Shown piece by piece: positions 43,962 to 52,575 of a stretch of 64,000 bases of DNA. Source of the DNA: Bacteroidota bacterium. GTDB lineage: Bacteria > Bacteroidota > Bacteroidia > Bacteroidales > Dysgonomonadaceae. The DNA is taken from contig JAEZGN010000023.1 of the NCBI GenBank assembly GCA_023437305.1, positions 62,001 through 126,000 of the forward strand. The letters are read 5' to 3'. Position 1 is the stretch's first letter. The number at the start of each line of letters is the position of its first letter. Position numbers and translations under genes: made by a program. The notes under the pieces were generated by a model. That model did not search any database. It was not told the origin of the DNA and was given only the letters and a program-made list of their open reading frames with translations.

Positions 43962-44552
43962 TTACTTCGGGTTATCTTTTTTCTTAAGTAATTCGTCTCT
44001 GAGCAACGATGCCAGTTCGTAGTCTTCTCCGTCAATAGCATCCTTAAGAAGGCTCTGCAATTCTTCTTCGTTCAAAAGGGAATAATCTAATGCCAGATTA
44101 TCTTTTTCGTCTTCCGATGCATTATCTTCCGACGTATTGTCATCAAAAACAACTGCCTGTTCTTGCATAATAGTTTCGGAGGTATATACCGGCGATTTGG
44201 TTCTTAAGGCAATGGCTATTGCGTCCGATGTTCGCGATTCTATTTCTATTATTTCTGTTCCCTGGCGCAGTATCATTTTAGAGAAAAATACGCCATCTTC
44301 ATATTTGTAAATATTTACCTCAAGCAATAGAATACCAAGCTGTGCCAATAAAGTCTGAAAGAGGTCATGTGTTAATGGGCGAGGAGGGATTGACCCCTGT
44401 AGTTTAAATGCAATGGATTGGGCTTCGGGTGTACCTATTACAATCATCAAACGACGTAACCCATCCTCTTCAGCCAGTACTAGTCCATAAGTTCCAGACT
44501 GAGACTGGTTGAAAGAAAAGCCAAGTACTGATAGTTTTATTTTATTTTCCAT
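43962..44552 (-). CDS. bifunctional nuclease domain protein with C-terminal UVR motif
   Basis: This 196-residue cytosolic protein has an N-terminal BFN (DUF151) domain to about 125, including LRRLMIVIGTPEAQSIAF and SRTSDAIAIALR. BFN proteins were first described from plants as nucleases with combined RNase and DNase activity, and many bacterial relatives are annotated from that. The acidic linker (FDDNTSEDNASEDEKDN) leads to a UVR-type helix pair, LNEEELQSLLKDAIDGEDYE and ELASLLRDELLKKK, as in UvrB and UvrC. This two-domain form is known in Bacteroidetes. It might contact repair or translation machinery through the UVR motif; that is inferred. Confidence 0.9.
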   Translation of the reverse strand: MENKIKLSVLGFSFNQSQSGTYGLVLAEEDGLRRLMIVIGTPEAQSIAFKLQGSIPPRPLTHDLFQTLLAQLGILLLEVNIYKYEDGVFFSKMILRQGTEIIEIESRTSDAIAIALRTKSPVYTSETIMQEQAVVFDDNTSEDNASEDEKDNLALDYSLLNEEELQSLLKDAIDGEDYELASLLRDELLKKKDNPK

Positions 44553-44560
44553 TTATATTT

Positions 44561-44596
44561 CAAAATTATATATTTATTTCATTATTTTGATACAAA
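44561..44596 (-). promoter_or_regulatory. putative promoter of the bifunctional nuclease gene
   Basis: On the minus strand TAATTTTG (44561-44568) matches the -7 consensus with TTTG (44593-44596) 24 bases upstream, slightly longer than usual. The leader would be almost absent. Confidence 0.35.
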
Positions 44597-44774
44597 CAGC
44601 CCTTGTTTTAAAACATTTTACTTTCATAATATCTTTAGATTACTATTTTTCTCGGGTTTTTTTATGTTAATAGCAAAATTTATTTTATTTTGCATTGATT
44701 TTGGTAATATAACAAAATAAAATGCTATAACACAAATTTAAGTGGTGCCCTATAAACTTATAAACTACACAGGG

Positions 44775-46568
44775 ATGAGAAGACTTTTGCGGATTCTTTT
44801 CCTCTTATTAATAGTATCTACTGTAAATGCTACCAGCATAGACAGTATATACGTGAAACAATATAACAGAACGCGATACTTTTGCTCTGATTCTGTTTTC
44901 TATACATTGGCTCATAATGGATTTATCAATAGTGTAGATGATTTGTATGATTATTATGAGGATATTTTTAATTACCTGCCATTAGATAGACAGCTTCAGG
45001 AAATATCAAAGGTACGGCAAAATGCAAAGAAGTATAATTCATCAGAGTTGGATATCGAAGCAGACTATATGTATGCTTTAGTTTTACCTGTGGGAGAAAA
45101 TAATGATATCTCTTACAAGATAGCCAAAATGGAAGAGGTTGTTAAAAAGGCACAGAGACAAAACAATCTAATAATGAAGATAAGGGCGATGGAAGCCATA
45201 TTTAATATATACTGGAAGTCATCTTTGTATGCTAAAGCATTTGCCCAAACTTACATTATAGATCAAGAATTGAAAAATATTACCGACAATGAATATCCCG
45301 GAAGAGGATATGCTTATTACCATATAGGCAGGGCATATTACTTTTTCCGCAATTATGATAAAGCTATTCCATATCTGCGACAAGCTTTAAATCCTCCAAA
45401 ATACTATTTTGATCGTTCCAACTTGTTGGCACGAAATGCCATTGGTTCATATTATAATTTGATTGGTAATATAGATTCGGCAGAGTATTATTTCAGATCG
45501 GCATACTTTAGTGTAGATAATGTAAAGCTGAAGCCGGTTATTGATGCCGTTTCTCTTAGTAATATAGGCAAATGTTTGATTAGTAAAGAGGAGCCGGATA
45601 ACGCAATATCTTATCTTCGTGCCGGACTAAACCGGATGCTCATGGATAATGACTATGCCCTTGCGTCTGACGTTACTTTAGAATTAGCCAAAAGCTATCT
45701 CCTGAAGAATGATTTGAAAAAGACGAAAAGCTTGATAGATTCTACCCAGTTATTTATAAGAAGAAGCGAAAACACAGATCTTTATCAGTCATTGTATCCT
45801 CTTATGTGTCGTTATTATGCCAAAACAGGAAATCAAGAAATGTCAGTAGCCTTTTTTGATTCAACATTAATGATTAACAAATATTTTCAGGATAAGTATA
45901 GTAGTTTGATGCTTTTAAAAGCTGAGCAAGACCTGTATGAAACGAAGGCCAGAATTATGAATGAGGATATGAAAGCTAAGGAAGATGCTTTTAAATACAA
46001 AATATTTTACGGAAGCATAATTATATTAATTATATCGACTGCGCTTATCACTTCTATCGCATTGTATCATAAAAATAAGAGGGCATATAGAGCCCTTGTG
46101 TATAAAAATCAGGAGTGGGCAAGTGGCACTATACCTTATGTGTCTTATAACTCTGCAGAAAAGTTAGAGGAGGATGATAAATCGGCAGAGAAGTCTGTAG
46201 AACAGGAACAACCGACAGAAGAAGATATTGCTTTGATGAAAAGCGTGTATGAGCTTGTTTCTAAAGATAAGATTTTTAAAAACGCTGACTTGACTTTAGA
46301 TTTAATGGCCAAACAAATGAGTATAAATAGGAATTATCTGTCAAAAGCAATTAATCAGACGACAGGGAAAAATTTCAATACCTATATCAACGAATACAGG
46401 GTAAAAGAGGCGATAAAGATTTTGTCAAATGAAAAGTCTGATGTTATTTCCATTGATGCTATTGCCTTTGATGTAGGGTTTAATAACCGAACATCTTTTT
46501 ATCAATCTTTCAAAAAAATAACGGGGCTGTCTCCTTCTGACTTCAGAAGTAATAAACCAGCTGTGTAA
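44775..46568 (+). CDS. membrane-anchored TPR/AraC-family transcriptional regulator
   Basis: The protein is 597 residues from the ATG at 44775 (RRLLRILFLLLIVSTVNAT, a signal peptide), not the upstream GTG. The periplasmic part is helical with TPR-like repeats (YAYYHIGRAYYFFRNYDKAIPY, AEYYFRSAYFSV). A TM helix lies near 410-432 (IFYGSIIILIISTALITSIALY), and the C-terminal 100 residues form an AraC-type helix-turn-helix (LMAKQMSINRNYLSKAINQT, FDVGFNNRTSFYQSFKK). This is a one-component membrane regulator: a periplasmic sensor fused to a cytosolic DNA-binding domain, without kinase or receiver domains. It converges on the GH3 gene with a 635-base gap, so its target is not obvious. Confidence 0.88.
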   Translation: MRRLLRILFLLLIVSTVNATSIDSIYVKQYNRTRYFCSDSVFYTLAHNGFINSVDDLYDYYEDIFNYLPLDRQLQEISKVRQNAKKYNSSELDIEADYMYALVLPVGENNDISYKIAKMEEVVKKAQRQNNLIMKIRAMEAIFNIYWKSSLYAKAFAQTYIIDQELKNITDNEYPGRGYAYYHIGRAYYFFRNYDKAIPYLRQALNPPKYYFDRSNLLARNAIGSYYNLIGNIDSAEYYFRSAYFSVDNVKLKPVIDAVSLSNIGKCLISKEEPDNAISYLRAGLNRMLMDNDYALASDVTLELAKSYLLKNDLKKTKSLIDSTQLFIRRSENTDLYQSLYPLMCRYYAKTGNQEMSVAFFDSTLMINKYFQDKYSSLMLLKAEQDLYETKARIMNEDMKAKEDAFKYKIFYGSIIILIISTALITSIALYHKNKRAYRALVYKNQEWASGTIPYVSYNSAEKLEEDDKSAEKSVEQEQPTEEDIALMKSVYELVSKDKIFKNADLTLDLMAKQMSINRNYLSKAINQTTGKNFNTYINEYRVKEAIKILSNEKSDVISIDAIAFDVGFNNRTSFYQSFKKITGLSPSDFRSNKPAV

Positions 46569-46792
46569 TTTTCTTCTAAATTTATATAATATAATTCTGT
46601 TTTCTTTGTTGCGTTAAGATGCAGTATATCAGTGGTATATGTATTTTGTGGTAAGGAATTATAAATATTAACCAAAGTATTGAGATTATCATATACTTTT
46701 GATATTATTATATTTTATAATAGAGATCCAACCTTAGTTAATTGGATTATATATTCTCAGTAACAAAACACACTTTACAGAACAAACACTAC

Positions 46793-46830
46793 ATGAAAAG
46801 GGCAAATCAAAAAAGATATTGCCCTTTCAT
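46793..46830 (+). terminator. hairpin downstream of the AraC-type regulator
   Basis: ATGAAAAGGGCAA (46793-46805) pairs with TTGCCCTTTCAT (46819-46830) with one bulge. It is 225 bases after the stop, so either the transcript is long or this belongs to a small RNA. Confidence 0.5.
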
Positions 46831-47154
46831 CTTTATAAAAGCAGTAGTTGTGTATAAAAGCTTGTTTGTGTATTTTTAATGTTCCCCCTGTCTCTTTGTC
46901 GTTATAGTATCAGAATCGCTCTAAATAAGCGTCGGAGGGATTTTTAATTAATACTTGTACAAACGCTTTCGGATATCCTTTGTTGAGCAGAATCCATCGC
47001 TAATAATTATTTAATAGAGGATACTTATAGTGATTAGAATCTGGAATATATGAAAAAATGTGAGAATGGTGTGTAAGTATTTATAAATACTTATATCTAT
47101 TGTGTTTATTATTAGATTGTTATTTGAAATATAGTTTGTTGATATATGTAAACA
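46831..47154. other. empty AT-rich gap between convergent genes
   Basis: The gap runs from the AraC regulator stop (46568) to the GH3 terminator. I find no convincing coding frame, tRNA or repeat in it. Short TTGTGTAT-like repetitions near 46855-46880 are too small to interpret. Confidence 0.4.
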
Positions 47155-47195
47155 AAAAAGCACAGATCATCCAATCTGTGCTTTTCTATTTTTTG
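47155..47195 (-). terminator. terminator of the PUL (after GH3)
   Basis: AAAAGCACAGAT (47156-47167) pairs with ATCTGTGCTTTT (47174-47185) around a 6-base loop, with a T-rich run on the minus strand and also a T-rich plus-strand tail. It lies 19 bases after the GH3 stop. Confidence 0.9.
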
Positions 47196-47203
47196 TAAGA
47201 ATT

Positions 47204-49429
47204 TTATTTTAGTTTAAATCCTACTTTAGATTTTATATCTGTTGAAGATGCACCTATGATTGCTTCAAAATCTCCATTTTCGGCAACCCAGTCATGCTTA
47301 TCTGCATCGAAGAAGCTTAGCGCTGCCTTGTCAATAGTGAATGTGACAGTTTTTTCTTCTCCTGCTTTCAGATTTACTTTTTCAAAACCTTTAAGTTCCT
47401 TTACAGGGCGGGGAAGAGATGATTTCAGGTCGCTAATATACAATTGAACTATTTCTGCTCCGTCTCTGCTTCCTGTATTTTTTACATTTACAGAGAATGT
47501 GATTTTCCCATCCGCTGCCATTTCTTTCTTGTCGGCAGATACTTTTCCGTACTCGAAAGTAGTATAGCTAAGTCCGTGTCCGAAAGGAAATAGTGGCTTG
47601 ATCTTTTCTTTGTCGATCCAACGATATCCAACGAAGATGCTTTCTTTGTAAGTTGCTTCTTTGTTTACACCCGGATAATCACCTAGCTTATGAGCTCCGT
47701 TGTCTTCAAGCTTTGCAGGGAATGTGAAAGGCAGTTTGCCTGAAGGGTTTGCATCACCTGTAAGAATAGATGCTAAAGCGGTCCCTGATTCAGTACCGTT
47801 ATACCATGTTTGAACAATAGCCGGAACTTCGTTTATCCAAGGCATTGCTACAGCATTCCCCGAAATATTTACAACAACAAAGTTTTTGTTTGCCTTTGCA
47901 AGTTCTGAAATTACTTTGTCTTGACCATAAGAGAGGCTCAATGATTCGCGGTCATTTCCTTCGCTATCCTGTCTGTCGCTTTTGTTTAATCCTCCGATAA
48001 ATATAACCAGATCAGCGGTCTTTGCAAGGCTTGTTGCTTCTGCTATCAATTCACTGGCTGGGCGTGAGTCGTGAAGGTCTCTTTTTAGCTTTACGCCGTT
48101 GTATTCGCTTGTAGGGTCACCTACATAGCCACGTGCATATATAACTTCCGTTTGTGTTCCCACACGATTTATGATTCCGTCCAGCGGCGAAATTTCATAT
48201 TTAGCTTTTAATGAAGAGCTGCCTCCTCCTACTGTCATTGGCTTAATTGCGTTTTCTCCAACTACGAGTATTTTCTTCGTTTTATTCAGATCGATTGGTA
48301 ATACACCGTTGTTGTTCTTCAACAATACAATTCCTTCTTCTGCTATTTTGCGTCCTGCTGCTGCATGCTCCGGTGTTGCAAAAGAGCCCCAAGGACGTTT
48401 TGTGTTCATTGTAGTACGGAATGCAAGACGAAGAATATTGCGTACTTTTTTGTCTACTTCTTCTACCTTTACTTCTCCCGATTGTAAGAGCTTCAAGAAT
48501 GGTTTTGCCAGATAATAGTTGTCATAGGCATTACTTGCACCTTCGCTCAATCCATCAGTCCAAGAACCGAATTCCATATCCAGACCATGATAAATAGCTT
48601 CCTTTGTGTTGTTTACTCCACCCCAGTCGGATACAACGACTCCATCAAAGCCCCATTCTCCACGTAGGATATCATTCAGTAAATATTGATTGTGACAAGC
48701 CCATTGTCCTTTATATCTGTTATATGCACCCATTATAGCCCAAGCTTTTCCTTCTTGCACAGCAGCTTTGAAAGCCGGAAGATATATCTCGTATAGCGCA
48801 CGATCATCTACATTTACATTTACTGTATGACGATCTATCTCCTGATTGTTGAGAGCATAATGTTTTACACATGCTGCTACTCCATTGGCCTGTACTCCCT
48901 GTATATAAGGCACTACCATTTTTGAAGCCAGGTAAGGATCTTCTCCCATATACTCGAAGTTTCTTCCATTGAGAGGTGTGCGGTAGATATTTACTCCCGG
49001 ACCAAGTAGTATATTCTTGTTACGGTATCGGGCTTCTTCCCCGATGCTTTTTCCATACAGGGCAGACATATCTTTACTCCATGTTGCAGCCAAGCATGTA
49101 AGAGCCGGAAAAGCGATACACGAATCGTTAGTCCATCCGGCCTGATCCCACTCATCCCACGAAACTTCGGGGCGAATACCGTGAGGACCGTCTGTTGCCC
49201 AATTCTCAGGAATGCCTAAACGGGGAACTCCTGCCGAACTGAATTTAGATTGTGCATGGCACATTGCGACTTTTTCTTCCAGAGTCATTCTGGAGAGCGC
49301 ATCTTCAACTCGTTGTTCAATAGGTTTAGTTTCATCTAAATAGATAGGGGTTTTGTTTTGCCCTATCATATTTAAGCTTATAGCTCCCATGATTAGGATG
49401 CTTAATAGCGTTTTTCCTCTTTTCAGCAT
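47204..49429 (-). CDS. GH3 beta-glucosidase
   Basis: GH3 enzymes remove terminal beta-linked glucose with retention of configuration. The 741 residues start with a signal peptide (KTLLSILIMGAISLNMIG) without lipobox, so a periplasmic site is likely. Domain 1 carries the nucleophile D268 in VVVSDWGG, and the second alpha/beta domain includes GGSSSLK and IFIGG. A C-terminal fibronectin-III-like domain (LYISDLKSSLPRPVKELKGF) completes the usual layout. It is the last gene of the PUL; a separate -7 element 53 bases upstream suggests it can also be read on its own. Confidence 0.95.
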   Translation of the reverse strand: MLKRGKTLLSILIMGAISLNMIGQNKTPIYLDETKPIEQRVEDALSRMTLEEKVAMCHAQSKFSSAGVPRLGIPENWATDGPHGIRPEVSWDEWDQAGWTNDSCIAFPALTCLAATWSKDMSALYGKSIGEEARYRNKNILLGPGVNIYRTPLNGRNFEYMGEDPYLASKMVVPYIQGVQANGVAACVKHYALNNQEIDRHTVNVNVDDRALYEIYLPAFKAAVQEGKAWAIMGAYNRYKGQWACHNQYLLNDILRGEWGFDGVVVSDWGGVNNTKEAIYHGLDMEFGSWTDGLSEGASNAYDNYYLAKPFLKLLQSGEVKVEEVDKKVRNILRLAFRTTMNTKRPWGSFATPEHAAAGRKIAEEGIVLLKNNNGVLPIDLNKTKKILVVGENAIKPMTVGGGSSSLKAKYEISPLDGIINRVGTQTEVIYARGYVGDPTSEYNGVKLKRDLHDSRPASELIAEATSLAKTADLVIFIGGLNKSDRQDSEGNDRESLSLSYGQDKVISELAKANKNFVVVNISGNAVAMPWINEVPAIVQTWYNGTESGTALASILTGDANPSGKLPFTFPAKLEDNGAHKLGDYPGVNKEATYKESIFVGYRWIDKEKIKPLFPFGHGLSYTTFEYGKVSADKKEMAADGKITFSVNVKNTGSRDGAEIVQLYISDLKSSLPRPVKELKGFEKVNLKAGEEKTVTFTIDKAALSFFDADKHDWVAENGDFEAIIGASSTDIKSKVGFKLK

Positions 49430-49481
49430 AAGTATGTAATTAATAATTTAGTATTTTCCCTTTTTTCGCAAAAATTGGTCG

Positions 49482-49489
49482 CAAATATA
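49482..49489 (-). promoter_or_regulatory. putative internal -7 element before GH3
   Basis: The minus strand reads TATATTTG, an exact TAnnTTTG, 53 bases before the GH3 start within the 97-base gap from the GH30 gene. No -33 is clear. Confidence 0.35.
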
Positions 49490-49526
49490 ATCTTTTTATT
49501 ATTCAGCTTTTAATTTTCGAACCGAT

Positions 49527-50987
49527 TCATTTCCAAATGCACGAAATAACAGAGCTAGCCGGTACATTGTAGCTGAATGACTTCTCGCCATGCTGTACAG
49601 TAACAGTACGCTGTTCCGGAGTGTCATTTTGCAATACGATAGAGTATGTTTTGTCCGGATTCTCGAATGCTGAATAATAGATCCCTTTTACAGTTTGCCC
49701 TTCCGACTTAATGCGATAGCTACCCGGTTTTATAACCTTTGACAGATGTGCCATTGTATAGTAATGACTATTCTTGTCTGTTGTTTTATAGTCGTTAGAG
49801 TCTATCGTGATGCAACCTAAGCAAATATCACATCCGCCCGGACGATCAGGTCCATGTTTGTCGTCGAGCATGTAGTTCCACATAATAACTGCTTTGTTAT
49901 AGTTGTTAATCGTACCGATACAAACTTCACGCATGTTCCACATCAGGTCTTTTGCAAAGGAATACCCTTCGCCCCAAAGACCGATTGACATTTCTGTGAA
50001 ATATAAGTTCTTATCAGGACGTCCGTTATGAATATTCAGCAATTCTTCTTTATCACCACCATAAGCATGATAAGCTGCTCCATCGATGTATTTTGCAGCA
50101 TCGGCATCCTCGTATATTTTTAGTGGATATTGTTTTTGATCGTAGTTTTCGGCCTTATCTTCGTCATAGTTATAGTTATGATCATATACCACTATCTTAG
50201 TTTTTATGCCTGCCTTTTCGAAAGCCGGACCTAGTGCTGATTTTACAAAGTCTCGTTGTTCTTGCCAAGTCATATAGAGAGACATAGAATTGCCTCTGTT
50301 CAATGGTTCGTTTTGTATTGTTACAGCATCTATCTTGAAGCCTTCTGCTTCCATTGCCTGAATATATTTTACAAAGTAAGCCGCATAATCTTGGTAATAT
50401 TTAGGATTTAATTGTCCGCTTGTCCAAGAGTCGAAGGGTTTTAGTTCTTTCAGGTTGTTTACCTTCATCCATTTAGGGCAAGACCAAGGTGAGGCCATAA
50501 TTTTTACAGACGGATTAATCGCCTTTATTTCTTTCAGAATTGGGAATAAATCACGTTTGTCATATTCATGTATAGCGAAATTTTCTATTCCCGGATTGTC
50601 ACAATATGTGTATTCGTCTAACGAGAAGTCCGAAGCTCCCAATGATATACGGATATAGCTGTATCCGTACCCATTTACAGGATCGAATGTTTCTTTCAAT
50701 AGTGTAGTTCTGTCTTCTGCTTTCATCTTTAAAAGATTATAACAACTTGATCCGGTTATAGCTGCACCAAAACCATCCATTTCCTGATATTTCTCTTCAG
50801 GAAATAATGTTATTATATTATCAGTAGCTTTTGTATCTGATTTAGCAGAAAACGCTACCGAGTCTTTTTGCATTGTCTTCTCTTTATCTGCCGTAGTCGT
50901 ATATATTTCTACATACTCCTTTTTCTCGCTACAAGAGAATAGGATAGAACAGAAAAGCGCTGCGTAAACAATTTTTTTCATGAGCAT
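49527..50987 (-). CDS. GH30 glycoside hydrolase lipoprotein (first)
   Basis: GH30 enzymes are retaining; the GH30_3-type includes endo-beta-1,6-glucanases. The 486 residues have a lipobox LFSC (Cys 19), so the protein is a lipoprotein, probably surface-exposed since an acidic/charged stretch (SEKKEY) follows. Acid/base Glu227 is in TIQNEPL and nucleophile Glu332 in YFTEMS, within a (beta/alpha)8 barrel. Catalytic-cleft motifs such as DGFGAAITGSS and MASPWSCPKWM are present. The C-terminal beta domain ends in SYNVPASSVISCIWK. It sits between the second GH30 and GH3. Two starts (residues 1 and 3) are possible. Confidence 0.92.
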   Translation of the reverse strand: MLMKKIVYAALFCSILFSCSEKKEYVEIYTTTADKEKTMQKDSVAFSAKSDTKATDNIITLFPEEKYQEMDGFGAAITGSSCYNLLKMKAEDRTTLLKETFDPVNGYGYSYIRISLGASDFSLDEYTYCDNPGIENFAIHEYDKRDLFPILKEIKAINPSVKIMASPWSCPKWMKVNNLKELKPFDSWTSGQLNPKYYQDYAAYFVKYIQAMEAEGFKIDAVTIQNEPLNRGNSMSLYMTWQEQRDFVKSALGPAFEKAGIKTKIVVYDHNYNYDEDKAENYDQKQYPLKIYEDADAAKYIDGAAYHAYGGDKEELLNIHNGRPDKNLYFTEMSIGLWGEGYSFAKDLMWNMREVCIGTINNYNKAVIMWNYMLDDKHGPDRPGGCDICLGCITIDSNDYKTTDKNSHYYTMAHLSKVIKPGSYRIKSEGQTVKGIYYSAFENPDKTYSIVLQNDTPEQRTVTVQHGEKSFSYNVPASSVISCIWK

Positions 50988-51009
50988 TTAATTATTCAAA
51001 TTTCAAAAA

Positions 51010-51044
51010 GGAGTCTGCATAGAATGAATTCATATACAGACCCC
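51010..51044 (-). repeat. intercistronic hairpin between the two GH30 genes
   Basis: GGAGTCTGCATA... (from 51010) pairs imperfectly with ...TATACAGACCCC (to 51044) around GAATTC. It fills the 68-base gap. No T-tract follows on the minus strand, so it is not a standard terminator. Confidence 0.45.
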
Positions 51045-51055
51045 ACCAAACAATC

Positions 51056-52504
51056 TTATTTCAATATAAATGACGCAATAGCCAAATTGGGAACGTTGTA
51101 CACGAACCGTTTGCTTGTTGCTTGATCTTTTACTGTAAGATTAATACTATTACCTGACTTGTTGACAATCACAAGGCCTTTGCTGCCATCAGGATTTAAG
51201 AAAGCAGTAGCTGTAACTCCATCAGGAAGTGTGCCAAGAAATGAAGTACTAATCATTTTTGCTCCGCTTCGGCATACCTTACCAAAGTGACCTAATAGAT
51301 AATATTCGAGCTCTTTCTTATATACGTCTCCATCTATAGTAACAATTCCTCTACAATCTTCACAAAATACTCCTCCCGGAGTAACGGGCCCATGTTGCGA
51401 ATTAAGCGCAACGTTGAACATCATATAGTTGCTAGATCCGTTTTGTATACATGGTACAAGAAAGTCTGTAAGATAATAGAATAGGGTTTCCATTTCTGTA
51501 CCTGTATTCCATCCTCCTCCCGATAACTCTGTTTCGTATATACTTTTATCGGGAAATTCTGCTTTAACAGGATTGATAGCCGATGGATTCCCTGCATAAC
51601 CATGAAATGCTGTTCCGGCGATATATTGATTTGCGGTAGCATCTCGTAATACGTTGATTGCGTAGCTGTAAATGTCGAAGTTATGGTCAAGTATTAATAT
51701 TTTAGTTTTAATACCTGCCGTTTTGAATTTAGGGCCAAGATATTTTCCTATTATTTCAGCTTGTTCCTGCCATGTCATTTTCATAGAAGGGTGCACACCT
51801 GATTCGAAATCGGCTTCGTTTTGCAATGTAATAGCATCAATTGTAATTCCTTCAGCTTTCATTGCCTCTACATATTTTACAAAATAGGTAGCATAAGCAT
51901 CATATACTTCCGGACCTTTAAGCTTGCCGTTATTTAACTGGCCGCTACTCTTCATCCATGCAGGTGGTGACCATGGGCTTGCTATCAGCTTAATTTTAGG
52001 ATTAATAGCCAATATCTCTTTCAATACCGGCAGTAAATCGCGCCTGTCAATTTCAGGAATTGCAAAGTTTTCTATCCCTTCTTTATCACAATATGTATAT
52101 AGTGCCATTGAAAAGTCTGAAGCTCCAATGCATAGTCGCAAGCTCTCTAATCCAGCACCTTCTTTCGGGTCGAAAAGGTCTTTGAGAACCTTTGCCCGAG
52201 CTTCGGCACTCATCTGTTTGAGGAGATATGCCGATGAGCCTGTAAGACCTCCACCAAAACCATCTATTGTCTGATATTTCACAGTGGGGTCGAGGCGTAC
52301 TACAACGTCTGTAATGTCATTCGAATACTTGATCGGAAGCTCTTTCATCATATAAACTTTCGATTGAGTAGTCAGCCACATTCTTACGTCATTATTCTCC
52401 GTAGACCCTTGCTGATCATCATCTGGTGATCCCGGATCGGAATTGTGATCGGTACATGCTATAGCAAGAAGAAGAGATAATACAGGAATTAAATATTTTT
52501 TCAT
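51056..52504 (-). CDS. GH30 glycoside hydrolase lipoprotein (second)
   Basis: A 482-residue second GH30 enzyme with lipobox LAIAC (Cys 17), followed by an acidic DHNSDPGSPDDDQQG stretch that suits surface export. Active-site Glu230 is in TLQNEAD, where the usual NEP is NEA, and nucleophile Glu326 is in YETELSGGGW. The N-terminal motif DGFGGGLTGSS and ASPWSPPAWMKS match the first GH30. Overall the two proteins are similar in layout but clearly diverged, so they probably cut different bonds or chain lengths. It is 71 bases after the SusE/F-like gene and 68 before the other GH30. Confidence 0.92.
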   Translation of the reverse strand: MKKYLIPVLSLLLAIACTDHNSDPGSPDDDQQGSTENNDVRMWLTTQSKVYMMKELPIKYSNDITDVVVRLDPTVKYQTIDGFGGGLTGSSAYLLKQMSAEARAKVLKDLFDPKEGAGLESLRLCIGASDFSMALYTYCDKEGIENFAIPEIDRRDLLPVLKEILAINPKIKLIASPWSPPAWMKSSGQLNNGKLKGPEVYDAYATYFVKYVEAMKAEGITIDAITLQNEADFESGVHPSMKMTWQEQAEIIGKYLGPKFKTAGIKTKILILDHNFDIYSYAINVLRDATANQYIAGTAFHGYAGNPSAINPVKAEFPDKSIYETELSGGGWNTGTEMETLFYYLTDFLVPCIQNGSSNYMMFNVALNSQHGPVTPGGVFCEDCRGIVTIDGDVYKKELEYYLLGHFGKVCRSGAKMISTSFLGTLPDGVTATAFLNPDGSKGLVIVNKSGNSINLTVKDQATSKRFVYNVPNLAIASFILK

Positions 52505-52522
52505 GTTTTTTTATCTTTTATT

Positions 52523-52553
52523 ATTGGCCTGTAGGGAAAAAGTACAGGCCAAT
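52523..52553 (-). repeat. intercistronic hairpin between SusE/F-like gene and GH30
   Basis: A perfect 11-bp stem ATTGGCCTGTA (52523-52533) / TACAGGCCAAT (52543-52553) lies between the gene at 52576 and the GH30 start at 52504. There is no U-tract on either strand. It could stabilise the upstream 3' end or partly terminate transcription. Confidence 0.6.
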
Positions 52554-52575
52554 AAGTATCTAACTTGTGCTTAAT

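Noticed and set aside
46569..47203. Decayed gene or tRNA in the long gap after the AraC regulator
   Set aside because: I could not find a consistent frame or a cloverleaf; only hairpins at both ends are supported.
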